A stretch of DNA of 64,000 nt from Saccharothrix obliqua (GTDB lineage: Bacteria; Actinomycetota; Actinomycetes; Mycobacteriales; Pseudonocardiaceae). Shown here in pieces: positions 1-8,740 of this stretch. A program made the position numbers and the translations under genes. Location: positions 186,001-250,000 of the forward strand of contig NZ_JAHXGQ010000010.1 of the NCBI RefSeq assembly GCF_019375475.1, given 5' to 3'. Under the pieces are notes generated by a model. The model was given only the letters and a program-made list of their open reading frames with translations, was not told where the DNA came from and did no database searches. The first letter of the stretch is position 1, and each line of letters starts with the position of its first letter.

Positions 1-487
1 CCTCGTCCGCGGTGCGGAGCGCGAGCGTGGACAGCCTCCGCGCGGAGTGGGTCCGGCCGGAGTCGAAGTGCGTCCACGCGGTTCGGTCCGCAAGTGCGCC
101 CACCGCTTCGCACAGTTCCATGCGGGTGTCGGCACGCATCGGAGCGTCCAGGAGGCTCACGGCCCACCTGAGTGCGCCGCTGGACACGTCCGCCGCGACC
201 TCACCGCCGTACCGGAGGTCCATCGTCGTGTACACGGTCGTGGCCTGTCGCACGGCCTCGACTTCGGACCGGCCCACCCTCCCCGGCACGCCGGACGCAC
301 CGAGCCCGTCGAGCAGCCGGACCAGCGGATCGGGGGTGGCGGTCCCGGCAAGCACCGCAGCGGCTGCCGCCAACAGTTCACGCCTGTTCACGTCCTCACC
401 CAACCCTTGTGCGCCAAGCGCACGCTCATAGGCCGCTACCAGTTCAGGTGTCGCCGTGCGCTGACCAGGAGAACTCGGTTCCGCCAC
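1..487 (-). CDS. XRE-type regulator remnant, C-terminal part, runs off left edge
   Basis: The minus strand has an open frame from an in-frame stop just upstream of 487 to the edge. It contains a short linker ending in NRRELLAAAAAVLAG, then a helical domain (VYTTMDLRYGGEVAADV, ALADRTAWTHFDSGRTHSAR). This matches the linker and C-terminal helical repeat region of large actinobacterial XRE-type regulators (family recall). The N-terminal helix-turn-helix is missing: the frame is closed upstream and nothing HTH-like is readable up to the neighbouring pseudogene. Starts could be GTG 487 or GTG 391; neither has a convincing ribosome site. It may be a 5'-truncated pseudogene or a naturally HTH-less member. 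The C-terminus lies outside the window. Confidence 0.55.
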   Translation of the reverse strand, partial: MAEPSSPGQRTATPELVAAYERALGAQGLGEDVNRRELLAAAAAVLAGTATPDPLVRLLDGLGASGVPGRVGRSEVEAVRQATTVYTTMDLRYGGEVAADVSSGALRWAVSLLDAPMRADTRMELCEAVGALADRTAWTHFDSGRTHSARRLSTLALRTADE

Positions 488-529
488 CCGGATGGCTCAC
501 GTGGGAAATGAGGGAGCGATGACACTTAC

Positions 530-960
530 GTGGTCAAGCCACTGACTGAGGCGTTGATTTCCGACGACGTCCGCAACCGCCTCATCCGACAACGAGCACG
601 CGGGGATGACCGGGGACGAGGCAGTTCGCATCGTGGACGCGACCGTGGCCTTCCTAAAGGGTGCGCCGACAACCCGGGCGGTCGCTTCCGCTCGAGCCTG
701 CGAGTCGACCTCGGGTGGCACCAGTTCATGCGGAGTTCCGCGAGCGGGTGGCGGGTCGGTTCCTGCACCACAGTTCACCCCACCGCGTGCGACGCGCTCC
801 GACACCGCGACAATGCTCGCCCCTACGGTGGACGCGATGCGTCCGGCTTCACGGTCGATCCGGAGCTGCGGGCCACCACGGAGTCCGCCCAGTGCTCCCA
901 GTGCCACGCGCTGCGGTCATGAAGGCGACGGTGCGGCGGCACAACGCCGAACTCTCGTGA
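530..960 (+). pseudogene. Frameshifted glycine-rich-domain family pseudogene
   Basis: No single frame is coding, but reading across all three plus frames recovers one recognisable protein in order: LTEALISDDVRNRLI (530-590), DEAVRIVDATVAFLKG (610-660), CADNPGGRF and VDLGWHQFM (660-735), FRERVAGRFLHH (735-775), TVDAMRPA (828-851), then GFTVDPELRA and QCSQCHA (845-915). This follows the layout of small actinobacterial 'glycine-rich domain-containing' proteins, which carry an Asp-x-Gly-Trp-His box, a Val-His-His box and a Cys/His tail (family recall). At least five frame changes are needed, so this is a decayed gene rather than a sequencing slip. The function of intact members is unknown to me. 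Confidence 0.6.
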
Positions 961-988
961 GGGCGTCAGCCCCGGAACAGGAACAGGG

Positions 989-1828
989 ATGGCGACCCGT
1001 CGTGATTGGCACGACCTGCCCGAAGGGGTGCGGCAGGCCGTGGAGCAGCGCACCGGCCCAGTGGCAGGCGCGACGTCACCGGCCGGCGGCCGGAACTCCG
1101 AACTCGCCGTCACGCTGACCACGCCGTCCGGACCGGTGTTCTGCAAGGGGATCACGACGGGTTCGCCACTGGCCGCCATGCACCGCAACGAACTCGCGAT
1201 CGGCCCGCACCTGCCCGCCGACCTCGCCCCGCGCCTGCTGTGGCACGTCGAGCAGGACGACTGGCTGCTCCTCGGCTTCGAACACGCGGCCGGTCACCAC
1301 GCCGACCTCTCCCCCGACTCCGACGACCTCCCCGCGGTCGCCGACGCGGTGACCCGGATCCGGCTAACCGCACCACCAACCACGCAACGCCCGATGGCGA
1401 GCCAATGGGCGCAAGCCCTCAAAACCGCACTCGCCACACCCTCGAACAGCGACCTGATCACCGACTGGGCCGCGAAAGCCCCCGATCACATGCACGGCGG
1501 CCACCTGATCCACTCCGACCTCAACCCGGCGAACTTCCTCATCACCGACACCGCGAAAGTGATCGACTGGGCCTGGTGGCGAACCGGAGCCGCGTGGATC
1601 GACCCCGCGCTGCTCGTCATCCGCCTCATCGCCGCCGGGCACCAACCCGACGCGGCCGAGCACTGGGCGACACGGCACTCACCGGATTTCGCCACGACGC
1701 CACCCGACGCCCTCACCGCCTTCGCCGCATCAGTAGTCCGAATCTGGGAACGCCGATTCCCGAGCACCCCGACCACCACAGCCGCACGCACGTGGACGCG
1801 TCACCGAACAAGCTGCCACCAAAACTGA
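989..1828 (+). CDS. Aminoglycoside phosphotransferase (APH) family protein
   Basis: The 279-aa protein has the APH/choline-kinase-like fold. The Brenner-type catalytic loop is HSDLNPANFL (about residues 172-181), with the catalytic Asp after His-Ser. The metal-binding DFG equivalent is IDWAWW (about 191-196). The N-lobe has an ATP-lysine candidate in VFCKGITTG (about 50-58). Such actinobacterial proteins phosphorylate small alcohols or antibiotics, but the substrate cannot be read from sequence; none of the resistance-specific subfamilies is obvious. The ATG at 989 has only a weak purine-rich site upstream. It converges with the lipoprotein gene 20 bp downstream. Confidence 0.8.
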   Translation: MATRRDWHDLPEGVRQAVEQRTGPVAGATSPAGGRNSELAVTLTTPSGPVFCKGITTGSPLAAMHRNELAIGPHLPADLAPRLLWHVEQDDWLLLGFEHAAGHHADLSPDSDDLPAVADAVTRIRLTAPPTTQRPMASQWAQALKTALATPSNSDLITDWAAKAPDHMHGGHLIHSDLNPANFLITDTAKVIDWAWWRTGAAWIDPALLVIRLIAAGHQPDAAEHWATRHSPDFATTPPDALTAFAASVVRIWERRFPSTPTTTAARTWTRHRTSCHQN

Positions 1829-1848
1829 CGCACGGCCCACGGCAGCCC

Positions 1849-2571
1849 TCACCCCACGGGCGCGACCACCCGCACGTTTGAATTCCACCCGCCGAACCGG
1901 TGCACCGTCTGCCGGAACACCGTCTCCTCCGCCGTTTTCAACGTCTGCTCCACCTTCACCGGCAGGTTGCCGGGACCGACCCACACCACCGCCGTGGCCG
2001 TGAAGCCCGACTCGTCCGCGGCCAGGAGTTGTGCCCGGTGGGCCAGGTCGGTGGTCTGCTCGGCCTGCGCACGCAGGTCGACCAGCAGGGTGTACCGGCG
2101 GGCGGGTGAGCCCTCGACCGGCTCGTCCACCGTCTCCACGATCAGGGAGCCGCGCAGGGTGGACACCACGGTGCGCGGGTCCACCTCGTCCGCCACCGCT
2201 TCGACGGCCACGCCGGACTTCAGGCCCGCGCGGTCGGCTCGCGCGAGCCGGGTCCACGGGCCGCCCCCGGAGCGGGTGTAGCCGGCGTCGGGCAGCACCA
2301 CCACCTCCACGGCGTCCTCGCGCAACGCGACCAGCCTGCCCTCCTGGGAGCGGACCAGGTCGCCTTCGGCGCGGACCTCCCGGCCGGACATCGTGTGCTC
2401 CGCCTCGAACCGCACCGAGAACTGCGCGTCTACGCCCGACACGAGCGCCGTGACGAGCGCCGCGGTGTCACGCGCGGCCGGTTCGAGCGTCGGCTCGGGC
2501 AGCGGTGTCCGCTCCGCGCACCCGGCGACCAGTGCGACGGACAGCAGCAACGGAACCACGGACCTGCGCAT
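1849..2571 (-). CDS. LppX/LprAFG-like lipoprotein
   Basis: The 240-aa precursor begins with a classical lipoprotein signal, MRRSVVPLLLSVALVAGC, with lipobox VAGC at residues 15-18. It should therefore be lipidated and held on the outer face of the membrane. The mature part alternates beta-strand-like segments, typical of the LolA/LprG half-barrel family. That family binds lipids or glycolipids in mycobacteria. Readable features are the strands around GDLVRSQEGRLVALRED and VWVGPGNLPVKVEQTL. ATG 2571 was chosen because it alone starts the signal peptide; the longer frame upstream is antisense to the MOSC gene. The ligand is unknown. Confidence 0.75.
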   Translation of the reverse strand: MRRSVVPLLLSVALVAGCAERTPLPEPTLEPAARDTAALVTALVSGVDAQFSVRFEAEHTMSGREVRAEGDLVRSQEGRLVALREDAVEVVVLPDAGYTRSGGGPWTRLARADRAGLKSGVAVEAVADEVDPRTVVSTLRGSLIVETVDEPVEGSPARRYTLLVDLRAQAEQTTDLAHRAQLLAADESGFTATAVVWVGPGNLPVKVEQTLKTAEETVFRQTVHRFGGWNSNVRVVAPVG

Positions 2572-2668
2572 GATTTCCCCCACGAACCGATGAACAGCGC
2601 CCATCTTCGCGCACCCGCCGCCGATAACGGGTGCGGACCCCCAAACCGACTCGGCTACCGTGCCGGGT

Positions 2669-3313
2669 ATGCCACGCGTGCTTTCGGTGAACATCGGCCA
2701 CCGCATCGAGTTCGTGCCCGCCGTGCTGGGCCGCACCGGCCACGACAAGCGCCCGGTGCCCGGTCCGGTGCGCGTCACGGCACCGGCGGAGGTCGGCAGC
2801 GGTTTCGCGGGCGACCACATCGAGGACGGCCGCAGCCACGGCGGCCCGGACCAGGCCGTCTACGCGTACGCGCGGGAGGACCTGGACGCGTGGGCCGCCG
2901 AGCTGGGCCGCGAGCTGCCGCCCGGGTTGTTCGGGGAGAACCTGACCACCGAGGGCGTGGACCTGACCAACGCGCGGATCGGTGAGCGGTGGCGGGTGGG
3001 CACGGCGTTGCTCCAGGTGACCGCGCCGCGCATCCCGTGCCGGACGTTCGCGGGTGTCATGGGGGAACGCGGCTGGGTGCGGACGTTCACGCAGCGGGCG
3101 GTGAGCGGGGCGTACTTCCGGGTGGTCGAGTCGGGCGAGGTCGCCGCCGGCGACGAGGCGGTTCTCGTGACGCGCCCCGGGCACGACGTGACGGTTCAGG
3201 TGATGTTCCGGGCGCTCACCCTCGAGCCGGCCCTCCTGCCCCGGCTCCAGGCCGTCGAGGAGTACCTCCCCGCGCACATCCGAGCCAGGTTGCGGTCGCG
3301 GCTCGGAGCTTGA
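2669..3313 (+). CDS. MOSC domain protein (YiiM-like)
   Basis: The 214-aa protein has the hallmarks of the YiiM branch of MOSC proteins. These are GxxGDxxxDxxxHGGPDQAVYAY (G51-DHIEDGRSHGGPDQ), FGENLTTEG (about residues 88-96) and the Cys-bearing LQVTAPRIPCRTFAG (about 115-129). The Cys is the likely Mo/sulfur or substrate ligand. MOSC proteins handle molybdenum-cofactor sulfur or reduce N-hydroxylated compounds (family knowledge); which applies here is not decided. ATG 2669 fits the family N-terminus better than the GTG at 2660. It is divergent from the lipoprotein gene, with under 100 bp for both promoters, and a strong hairpin lies after its stop. Confidence 0.85.
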   Translation: MPRVLSVNIGHRIEFVPAVLGRTGHDKRPVPGPVRVTAPAEVGSGFAGDHIEDGRSHGGPDQAVYAYAREDLDAWAAELGRELPPGLFGENLTTEGVDLTNARIGERWRVGTALLQVTAPRIPCRTFAGVMGERGWVRTFTQRAVSGAYFRVVESGEVAAGDEAVLVTRPGHDVTVQVMFRALTLEPALLPRLQAVEEYLPAHIRARLRSRLGA

Positions 3314-3325
3314 GCGGACGGAGCC

Positions 3326-3358
3326 CGTGCCGGGCCGGTGGCACACCGGCCCGGCACG
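3326..3358. terminator. Bidirectional hairpin terminator
   Basis: A perfect 15-bp stem (CGTGCCGGGCCGGTG and its complement) with a 3-nt loop sits between the convergent MOSC and aldo/keto reductase genes. There is no long T-run, as is usual for actinobacterial terminators. Confidence 0.75.
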
Positions 3359-3364
3359 CGGGGA

Positions 3365-4204
3365 TCACCCCAGGGCGGTCAGCTTCTCGAACTGCTCGTC
3401 GGTGAGCTGGATGTCGCGCGCGGCGACGTTCTCCTCCAGGTGGGCGACCGACGAGGTGCCCGGGATGGGCAGCGCCACCGGCGACCGGCGCAGCAGCCAC
3501 GCGAGGGCGAGCTGCGCGGGCGTCGCGCCGTGCTCCTTGGCCGCCGCGTCGAGGACGCCACCCGGCCGGGCCAGGTCGCCGGTCGCGACGGGGAACCACG
3601 GGATGAACGCGATGTTGTGCTCGGTGGTGTGGTCGAGCACGGCCTCGTGGTGGCGGGTCGCGAGGTTGTACAGGTTCTGCACGCTCGCGATGGGCGCGAT
3701 CGCCTGCGCCGCCTTCAGCTGCTCGACGTCCACCTCCGACAGCCCGATGTGCCGGATCTTGCCCTCTTCCTGGAACTTCTTCAGCTCGCCGATCTGGTCC
3801 TCCAGCGGCACCTCGGGGTCGATCCGGTGCAACTGGTACAGGTCGATCCGCTCGACGCCCAACCGGCGGAGGCTGTTCTCCAGGGCGTGCCGCAGGTAGG
3901 CGGGCTTGCCGAGGGTGTGCCACTCGTTGGGGCCGGTCCGGATCAGGCCCGCCTTGGTGGCGATGACCAGGTCGTCGGCGTACGGGTGCAGCGCCTCCTT
4001 GATCAGTTCCTCGTTGATGTGCGGGCCGTACGAGTCGGCGGTGTCGATGAAGTTGACGCCCAGTTCGACGGCGCGGCGCAGCACGGCGATCGCGTTGTCC
4101 CGGTCGGCCGGGTAGCCCCAGATGCCCTCACCGGTCAACCTCATGGCTCCGTAGCCGAGGCGGTTGACGGTCAGATCTCCACCCAGTGAAAAGGTTCCGG
4201 ACAC
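3365..4204 (-). CDS. Aldo/keto reductase
   Basis: This 279-aa NADPH-dependent oxidoreductase has an (alpha/beta)8 barrel. The catalytic tetrad is visible: Asp and Tyr in FIDTADSYGP (about residues 52-61), Lys in VIATKAGL (about 79-86) and His in LYQLHRID (about 120-127). The cofactor-binding C-terminal loop reads ALPIPGTSSVAHLEEN. It most resembles the oxidoreductases of the YajO/PLP-reductase type that reduce aldehydes; the substrate is unknown. ATG 4204 begins MSGTFSLGG. A 21-bp inverted repeat about 100 bp upstream is a plausible operator. It converges on the MOSC gene across a shared terminator. Confidence 0.88.
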   Translation of the reverse strand: MSGTFSLGGDLTVNRLGYGAMRLTGEGIWGYPADRDNAIAVLRRAVELGVNFIDTADSYGPHINEELIKEALHPYADDLVIATKAGLIRTGPNEWHTLGKPAYLRHALENSLRRLGVERIDLYQLHRIDPEVPLEDQIGELKKFQEEGKIRHIGLSEVDVEQLKAAQAIAPIASVQNLYNLATRHHEAVLDHTTEHNIAFIPWFPVATGDLARPGGVLDAAAKEHGATPAQLALAWLLRRSPVALPIPGTSSVAHLEENVAARDIQLTDEQFEKLTALG

Positions 4205-4298
4205 CTCAGGTGCTCCTTGCGTTCGGCGGCGAAAAAAGGGGTGGAACCCCTCCTCCGATAGGTCCGTTCACCACCGCCAACGGCACGGAGTCAGCTCG

Positions 4299-4319
4299 TT
4301 GTTCCCGCCTGGGGAACAA
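4299..4319. promoter_or_regulatory. Inverted repeat upstream of the aldo/keto reductase
   Basis: TTGTTCCC-N5-GGGAACAA is a perfect 8-bp inverted repeat about 95 bp before the reductase start, in the intergenic stretch toward paaZ. It looks like a dimeric repressor site; the regulator is unknown. Nothing else was seen in the 203-bp gap. Confidence 0.4.
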
Positions 4320-4407
4320 ACGGGCAACATCCGACTTCGGCATCCCGCAACGCGCGATCGCACCGCACGAGGGGCCTCCCCGCCGCGGACTCGTCACCTC
4401 TCCGTCG

Positions 4408-6435
4408 TCACCGCGTCTTGGCCACCAGCGTCAGCACGTCGTACTTCGCGACCGACTCGCCCTTCTGGTTGACCAGGTCCGCGTCCCACCGCACCTCCCC
4501 GTAGTCCTGGTCCTCACGCGGCGTGATCTGCTTCGCGGTCAGCGTCACGGTGAGTTCGTCGCCGGGGAAGGTGGGCGTCAGGAACCGCAGGTTCTCCAGG
4601 CCGTAGTTGGCGAGCACCGGCCCCGGCTCGGGCGAGACGAACAACCCGGCGGCGAACGAGACCACCAGGTACCCGTGCGCGACCCGCCCGCCGAAGAACG
4701 GGTTGGCCGTCGCCGCTTCCTCGTCCATGTGGGCGTAGAACGTGTCGCCCGTGAACGAGGCGAAGTGCTCGATGTCCTCCAACGTCACCACGCGCGGTCC
4801 GGCCACCACCGAGTCGCCGATGCGCAGTTCGGCCAGGGACTTGCGGAACGGGTGCTCGTCGCCCTCGGCGCGGTCCGCGCCGGGCACCCACTGCCCGGTG
4901 ACGGCGGTCAGCACCCGCGGCGAGCCCTGCACGGCGGTGCGCTGGAGGTGGTGCAGCACGCCCCGGATGCCACCCATCTCCTCGCCACCGCCCGCACGGC
5001 CCGGTCCGCCGTGCACCAGGGCCGGCAGCGGCGAGCCGTGGCCGGTGGACTCCTTCGCGTCGTCGCGGTCGAGCACCAGCAGCCGGCCGTGCCAGGGCGC
5101 GACGCCGACCACCACGTCCCGCACGAAGTCGGCGTCGTAGCTGACCACCGACCCGACCAGGCTGCCCGCGCCACGCGCCGCGAGTTCCACGGCGTGCTCC
5201 GCCCCGCGGTAGGGCAGCAGCGTCGCCACCGGTCCGAACGCCTCCACCTCGTGCGGCTGGGCGCGGTCCGGGTCGGCCTTGAGCAGGACCGGCGACAGGA
5301 ACGCGCCGCGCTCGGGGTCGGCGTCCACGACGTCGACGGTGTCCGGCGACCCGTAGACGACATCGCCCGCTTCCAGCAACGCCTTGAGCGAGCGCCGCAC
5401 CTCTTCGCGCTGCTCCAGCCCGGCGAGCGCGCCCATCCGCACCGCCTCGTTGGCGGGGTTGCCGATGACGACCTTCGCCAGCCGCTCCCGTGCCGCGTCG
5501 GCGACGTCGTCCAGCAGCTCGGCGGGCACCAGGGCGCGGCGGATGGCGGTGCACTTCTGACCGGCCTTGGCGGTCATCTCGGTGACGAGCTGCTTGACGA
5601 ACAGGTCGAACTCGGGCGTGCCGGGCACCGCGTCCGGGCCGAGGACGGAGCAGTTCAGCGAGTCCGCCTCGGCGTTGAACCGCACCGACGACCGGATCAC
5701 GGCCGGATGGGTGCGCAGGTGCTGGGCGGTGGACGCGGAGCCGGTGAAGCCGACGAGGTCCTGCTCGGTCAGGTGGTCCAGCAGGTCGCCGGCGCTGCCG
5801 CAGACGAGCTGCACCGAACCCTCCGGGAGCAGGCCGGACGCGAGCATCAGCTCGACCAGCTTCTCCGTGAGGTACGCGGTCTGGGAGGCCGGTTTGATCA
5901 ACGTCGGCACACCGGCGACGAACGCGGGCGCGAACTTCTCCAGCGGTCCCCACACGGGGAAGTTGAACGCGTTGATCTGCACCGCGACGCCGCGCAGCGG
6001 GGTGCCGACGTGCCTGCCGTAGAACGTGCCGCCGCGGCCGAGCGGTTCCAGCGCGCCGTCCACGTACACCTTGGCGTTGGGCAGTTCGCGCTTCGCCTTG
6101 GACGAGTAGCCGAACAGCACGCCGATGCCGCCGTCGACGTCGACCAGCGAGTCGGTCCTCGTCGCGCCGGACCGGGCCGACAACGCGTACAGCTCGTCGC
6201 GGTGCTCGCGCAGGTGGGAGGCGAGGGCCTTGAGCAACGCGCCGCGCTGGTGGAAGGTCAGCTCGCGGAGCGCCGGCCCGCCGACGCGGCGGCCGTGGTC
6301 GAGGGCCGCCGCCATGTCGACACCCGCCGACGAGATGCGCGTGATCTCCTCGCCGGTCACCGCGTCGTGCAGCGGCGCTCCCTCGGCGGACGAGGTGTGC
6401 CAGTGACCGGACACGTAGCTGCGGAGCATGGCCAT
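4408..6435 (-). CDS. paaZ: Oxepin-CoA hydrolase / 3-oxo-5,6-dehydrosuberyl-CoA semialdehyde dehydrogenase
   Basis: The 675-aa bifunctional enzyme belongs to aerobic phenylacetate degradation (E. coli PaaZ is about 680 aa). The N-terminal aldehyde dehydrogenase (about residues 1-510) has the general-base Glu in FNAEADSLN and the nucleophile Cys in KAGQKCTAIRR. The C-terminal MaoC-like hydratase (about 530-675) carries the hot-dog motif DTFYAHMDEEAA..NPFFGGRVAHGYL. It hydrolyses the oxepin-CoA ring and oxidises the resulting aldehyde. ATG 6435 is preceded by GGAGG at 6446-6450; longer frames upstream are antisense shadows. No paaABCDE, paaK or paaG gene lies nearby, so it works with genes elsewhere or on another CoA ester. 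Confidence 0.93.
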   Translation of the reverse strand: MAMLRSYVSGHWHTSSAEGAPLHDAVTGEEITRISSAGVDMAAALDHGRRVGGPALRELTFHQRGALLKALASHLREHRDELYALSARSGATRTDSLVDVDGGIGVLFGYSSKAKRELPNAKVYVDGALEPLGRGGTFYGRHVGTPLRGVAVQINAFNFPVWGPLEKFAPAFVAGVPTLIKPASQTAYLTEKLVELMLASGLLPEGSVQLVCGSAGDLLDHLTEQDLVGFTGSASTAQHLRTHPAVIRSSVRFNAEADSLNCSVLGPDAVPGTPEFDLFVKQLVTEMTAKAGQKCTAIRRALVPAELLDDVADAARERLAKVVIGNPANEAVRMGALAGLEQREEVRRSLKALLEAGDVVYGSPDTVDVVDADPERGAFLSPVLLKADPDRAQPHEVEAFGPVATLLPYRGAEHAVELAARGAGSLVGSVVSYDADFVRDVVVGVAPWHGRLLVLDRDDAKESTGHGSPLPALVHGGPGRAGGGEEMGGIRGVLHHLQRTAVQGSPRVLTAVTGQWVPGADRAEGDEHPFRKSLAELRIGDSVVAGPRVVTLEDIEHFASFTGDTFYAHMDEEAATANPFFGGRVAHGYLVVSFAAGLFVSPEPGPVLANYGLENLRFLTPTFPGDELTVTLTAKQITPREDQDYGEVRWDADLVNQKGESVAKYDVLTLVAKTR

Positions 6436-6563
6436 CGGAGTTCGTCCTCCCTCTCGGCACCCGGTCGGTGTCCCGGTGTACCGGACAGTAGCGCTCCCGC
6501 TCCGGCTCGTCGCCGGCTGCGAACCCCCGGAATCCGGAACGGGCCCGAACCGTTGCACCGGGT

Positions 6564-7541
6564 GTGAAGCTCTCCGTCCTGGACCGGTCACGCACGCGCG
6601 TGGGCCGCACGCCCGCCGATGCGCTGCGTGACACCGTGGAGTTCGCCCAGCAGGCGGAAGCCCTCGGTTACCACCGGTTCTGGGTGTCGGAGCACCACGG
6701 CGTGCCCGGTGTGGCGGGTTCCGCGCCGACCGTGCTGGCCGCCGCCGTGGCGGCACGCACGTCCCGCATCCGGGTGGGCACGGGCGGCGTGATGCTGCCC
6801 AACCACCAGCCCCTCGTGGTGGCGGAGCAGTTCGGCGTGCTGGAGTCGTTGTTCCCCGGTCGGATCGACATGGGCCTGGGCCGTTCGGTCGGCTTCACCG
6901 AGCCGGTGCGCCGGGCCCTGGGCCACGACCAGCGCGACGCGGCGGAGTTCGGGGTGCGGCTGGACGAGCTGCTGTCGTACTTCACCGGCGAGGCGGCGGT
7001 GTCCGGTTACCCGGCGACCGGGTTGCGCGTGCCCGCGTTCGTGCTGGCGACCGGTGCGGGCGCGGAGGTGGCGGCGGCGCACGGCCTGCCGCTGGTGATC
7101 GCCGCGGTGCGCGGCGAGGACGCGATGGTGCGCGCCATCGACGGCTACCGCGCGAAGTTCCGGCCGTCGCCGTGGGCGGAGGAGCCGTACGTGGTGGTGT
7201 CCGCGACCGTCGCGGTGGCCGACACGACCGAGGACGCCTGGCGGCTGCTCGCACCGGAGGCGTGGGCGATGGCGCACTCCCGCACGCGCGGCGTGTTCCC
7301 GGCGTTGCGCCCGCCGGAGGAGGTGCTCGCGCTGGACATGTCCGAGCGCGAGCGCAGGTACTTCGAGGAGTCGTTGCGGGGCCACGTCTTCGGGACCCCG
7401 TCCGAGGCGGGCAAGGCGCTCGACGGCCTGGTGGCCCGCACCGGTGCGGACGAGGTCCTGCTGACCACCAGCACCTACGACCGGGAGGCGCTGCTCGCGT
7501 CCTACCGCCACCTCGCGTCGTACCACCGCCTCACCGGCTGA
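6564..7541 (+). CDS. LLM-class flavin-dependent oxidoreductase
   Basis: The 325-aa luciferase-like TIM-barrel protein starts at GTG 6564. Diagnostic segments are FWVSEHHG (about residues 35-42), RIRVGTGGVMLPNHQPLVVAEQFG (about 68-91) and FPGRIDMGLGRSVG (about 96-109). These define the MsnO8/alkanal-monooxygenase-like subgroup that uses reduced FMN or F420. Substrate and cofactor are not resolvable here. It is divergent from paaZ with 128 bp between starts and converges on the PAC2 gene with 13 bp. No clear ribosome site was seen, so the start is moderately certain. Confidence 0.85.
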   Translation: MKLSVLDRSRTRVGRTPADALRDTVEFAQQAEALGYHRFWVSEHHGVPGVAGSAPTVLAAAVAARTSRIRVGTGGVMLPNHQPLVVAEQFGVLESLFPGRIDMGLGRSVGFTEPVRRALGHDQRDAAEFGVRLDELLSYFTGEAAVSGYPATGLRVPAFVLATGAGAEVAAAHGLPLVIAAVRGEDAMVRAIDGYRAKFRPSPWAEEPYVVVSATVAVADTTEDAWRLLAPEAWAMAHSRTRGVFPALRPPEEVLALDMSERERRYFEESLRGHVFGTPSEAGKALDGLVARTGADEVLLTTSTYDREALLASYRHLASYHRLTG

Positions 7542-7554
7542 TCCGCTCCCGTGG

Positions 7555-8454
7555 TCAGCGGTCCCGCTGCCGCTCCGCGAGGAACCGCTCGAACTCGGCG
7601 CCCAGCTCGTCGGCGCTGGGCAGCGGCTCGTCCTCGCCGATCAGCAGGTTGTCCGACGCCTCGGTGAACGCGTCGTACTGCCGCTCCAACGCCTCCACGA
7701 CCTGCGCGACCTCCGCCGACTCCCCGACCTGCCGGGCGATCTCGGCGTCCGTGCGGCGCGCCGACTCCAGCAGCGCGGCGTTCGGGATCACCAGCCCGGT
7801 CACCCGGCCCAACGCCTCCAGCAGACCCACCGCCGCGGCCGGGTACGTGCCCTGCGCCAGGTAGTGCGGCACGTACGCGGCGACACCCATCGCGTCGTGA
7901 CCGGCCTGGCCGAGCCGCAGCTCCAGCAGCGCCGACAGGTTGCCGGGCACCTGGATGCGGCTGAACGGCGACTTGTCGGTCACCAGCTCGGGTCGGGTCG
8001 CGTGCGAGATCACCCCCAGCTTGCGGGTGTGCGGCACGCCCATCGGGATGCCGTGGAAGCCGACCGCGAGCCGCACGCCCCACCGCTCGACCAGCGAGCG
8101 CACCCCCGCGACCACCGCTTCCCAGCGGCGGTCCGGCTCGGGGCCGCTCATCAGCAGGAACGGCGTGCCCGTCGAGTCGTGCAGCAGCCGCACCACCAGT
8201 TCGGGGGCGTCGAAGTCCTCCCACCGGTCGGTGTCGTAGGTCATCGTGGGCCGGCGAGCGCGGTAGTCGATCAGGTCGTCGACGTCGAACCGGGCCACCA
8301 CCCGGTGCTCGTGCACCGCGAGCAGGTGGTCGACCAGCGTGGCACCCGCCGCGCCGGCGTCCATGAAGCCGTCGAAGTGGTGCAACAGCACCGCTCCGGT
8401 CAGGTCCGGGACGTCGGAGTCGACCTCGAACAGATCCTCCGGGTCCTGCGCCAC
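7555..8454 (-). CDS. PAC2 family protein
   Basis: The 299-aa protein belongs to the PAC2 (proteasome assembly chaperone 2-like) family conserved in Actinobacteria that carry a 20S proteasome. Key regions are LLHHFDGFMDAGAAG near the N-terminus, GFHGIPMGVPHTRK (about residues 140-153) and QVPGNLSALLELRLG. The acidic, charged C-terminus (DAFTEASDNLLIGEDEPLPSADELG) is typical. The exact role in bacteria is unproven. GTG 8454 follows a GAGG site (GAGGCACGAG). It is a single gene with a repeat-rich 540-bp gap behind it. Confidence 0.85.
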   Translation of the reverse strand: MAQDPEDLFEVDSDVPDLTGAVLLHHFDGFMDAGAAGATLVDHLLAVHEHRVVARFDVDDLIDYRARRPTMTYDTDRWEDFDAPELVVRLLHDSTGTPFLLMSGPEPDRRWEAVVAGVRSLVERWGVRLAVGFHGIPMGVPHTRKLGVISHATRPELVTDKSPFSRIQVPGNLSALLELRLGQAGHDAMGVAAYVPHYLAQGTYPAAAVGLLEALGRVTGLVIPNAALLESARRTDAEIARQVGESAEVAQVVEALERQYDAFTEASDNLLIGEDEPLPSADELGAEFERFLAERQRDR

Positions 8455-8740
8455 CTCGTGCCTCCCTCAGGTAGTCCTCTACGGCTGCAACACCGCGTGG
8501 CCGGCGATCCATTCCCCGATCCCGCCCGGGAACACACCGACTCGGAAGAGGCCAGGTCGAGCGGGGCCCAGCCGACGGAGCGGTGCCGACCACCCGCGGC
8601 GCCTCCCGATCCACTCGCCGCCCAACGGCTCCGCCCACCGGGCAACGGGGCCGCCCACCGATCCACCCGCCTGCCAGGAGCTGTCCGCAAAGCCGGAGCA
8701 CAGCCCGGGCCGCCCCCGCCGACGCGGGGAAGACGGCCCG

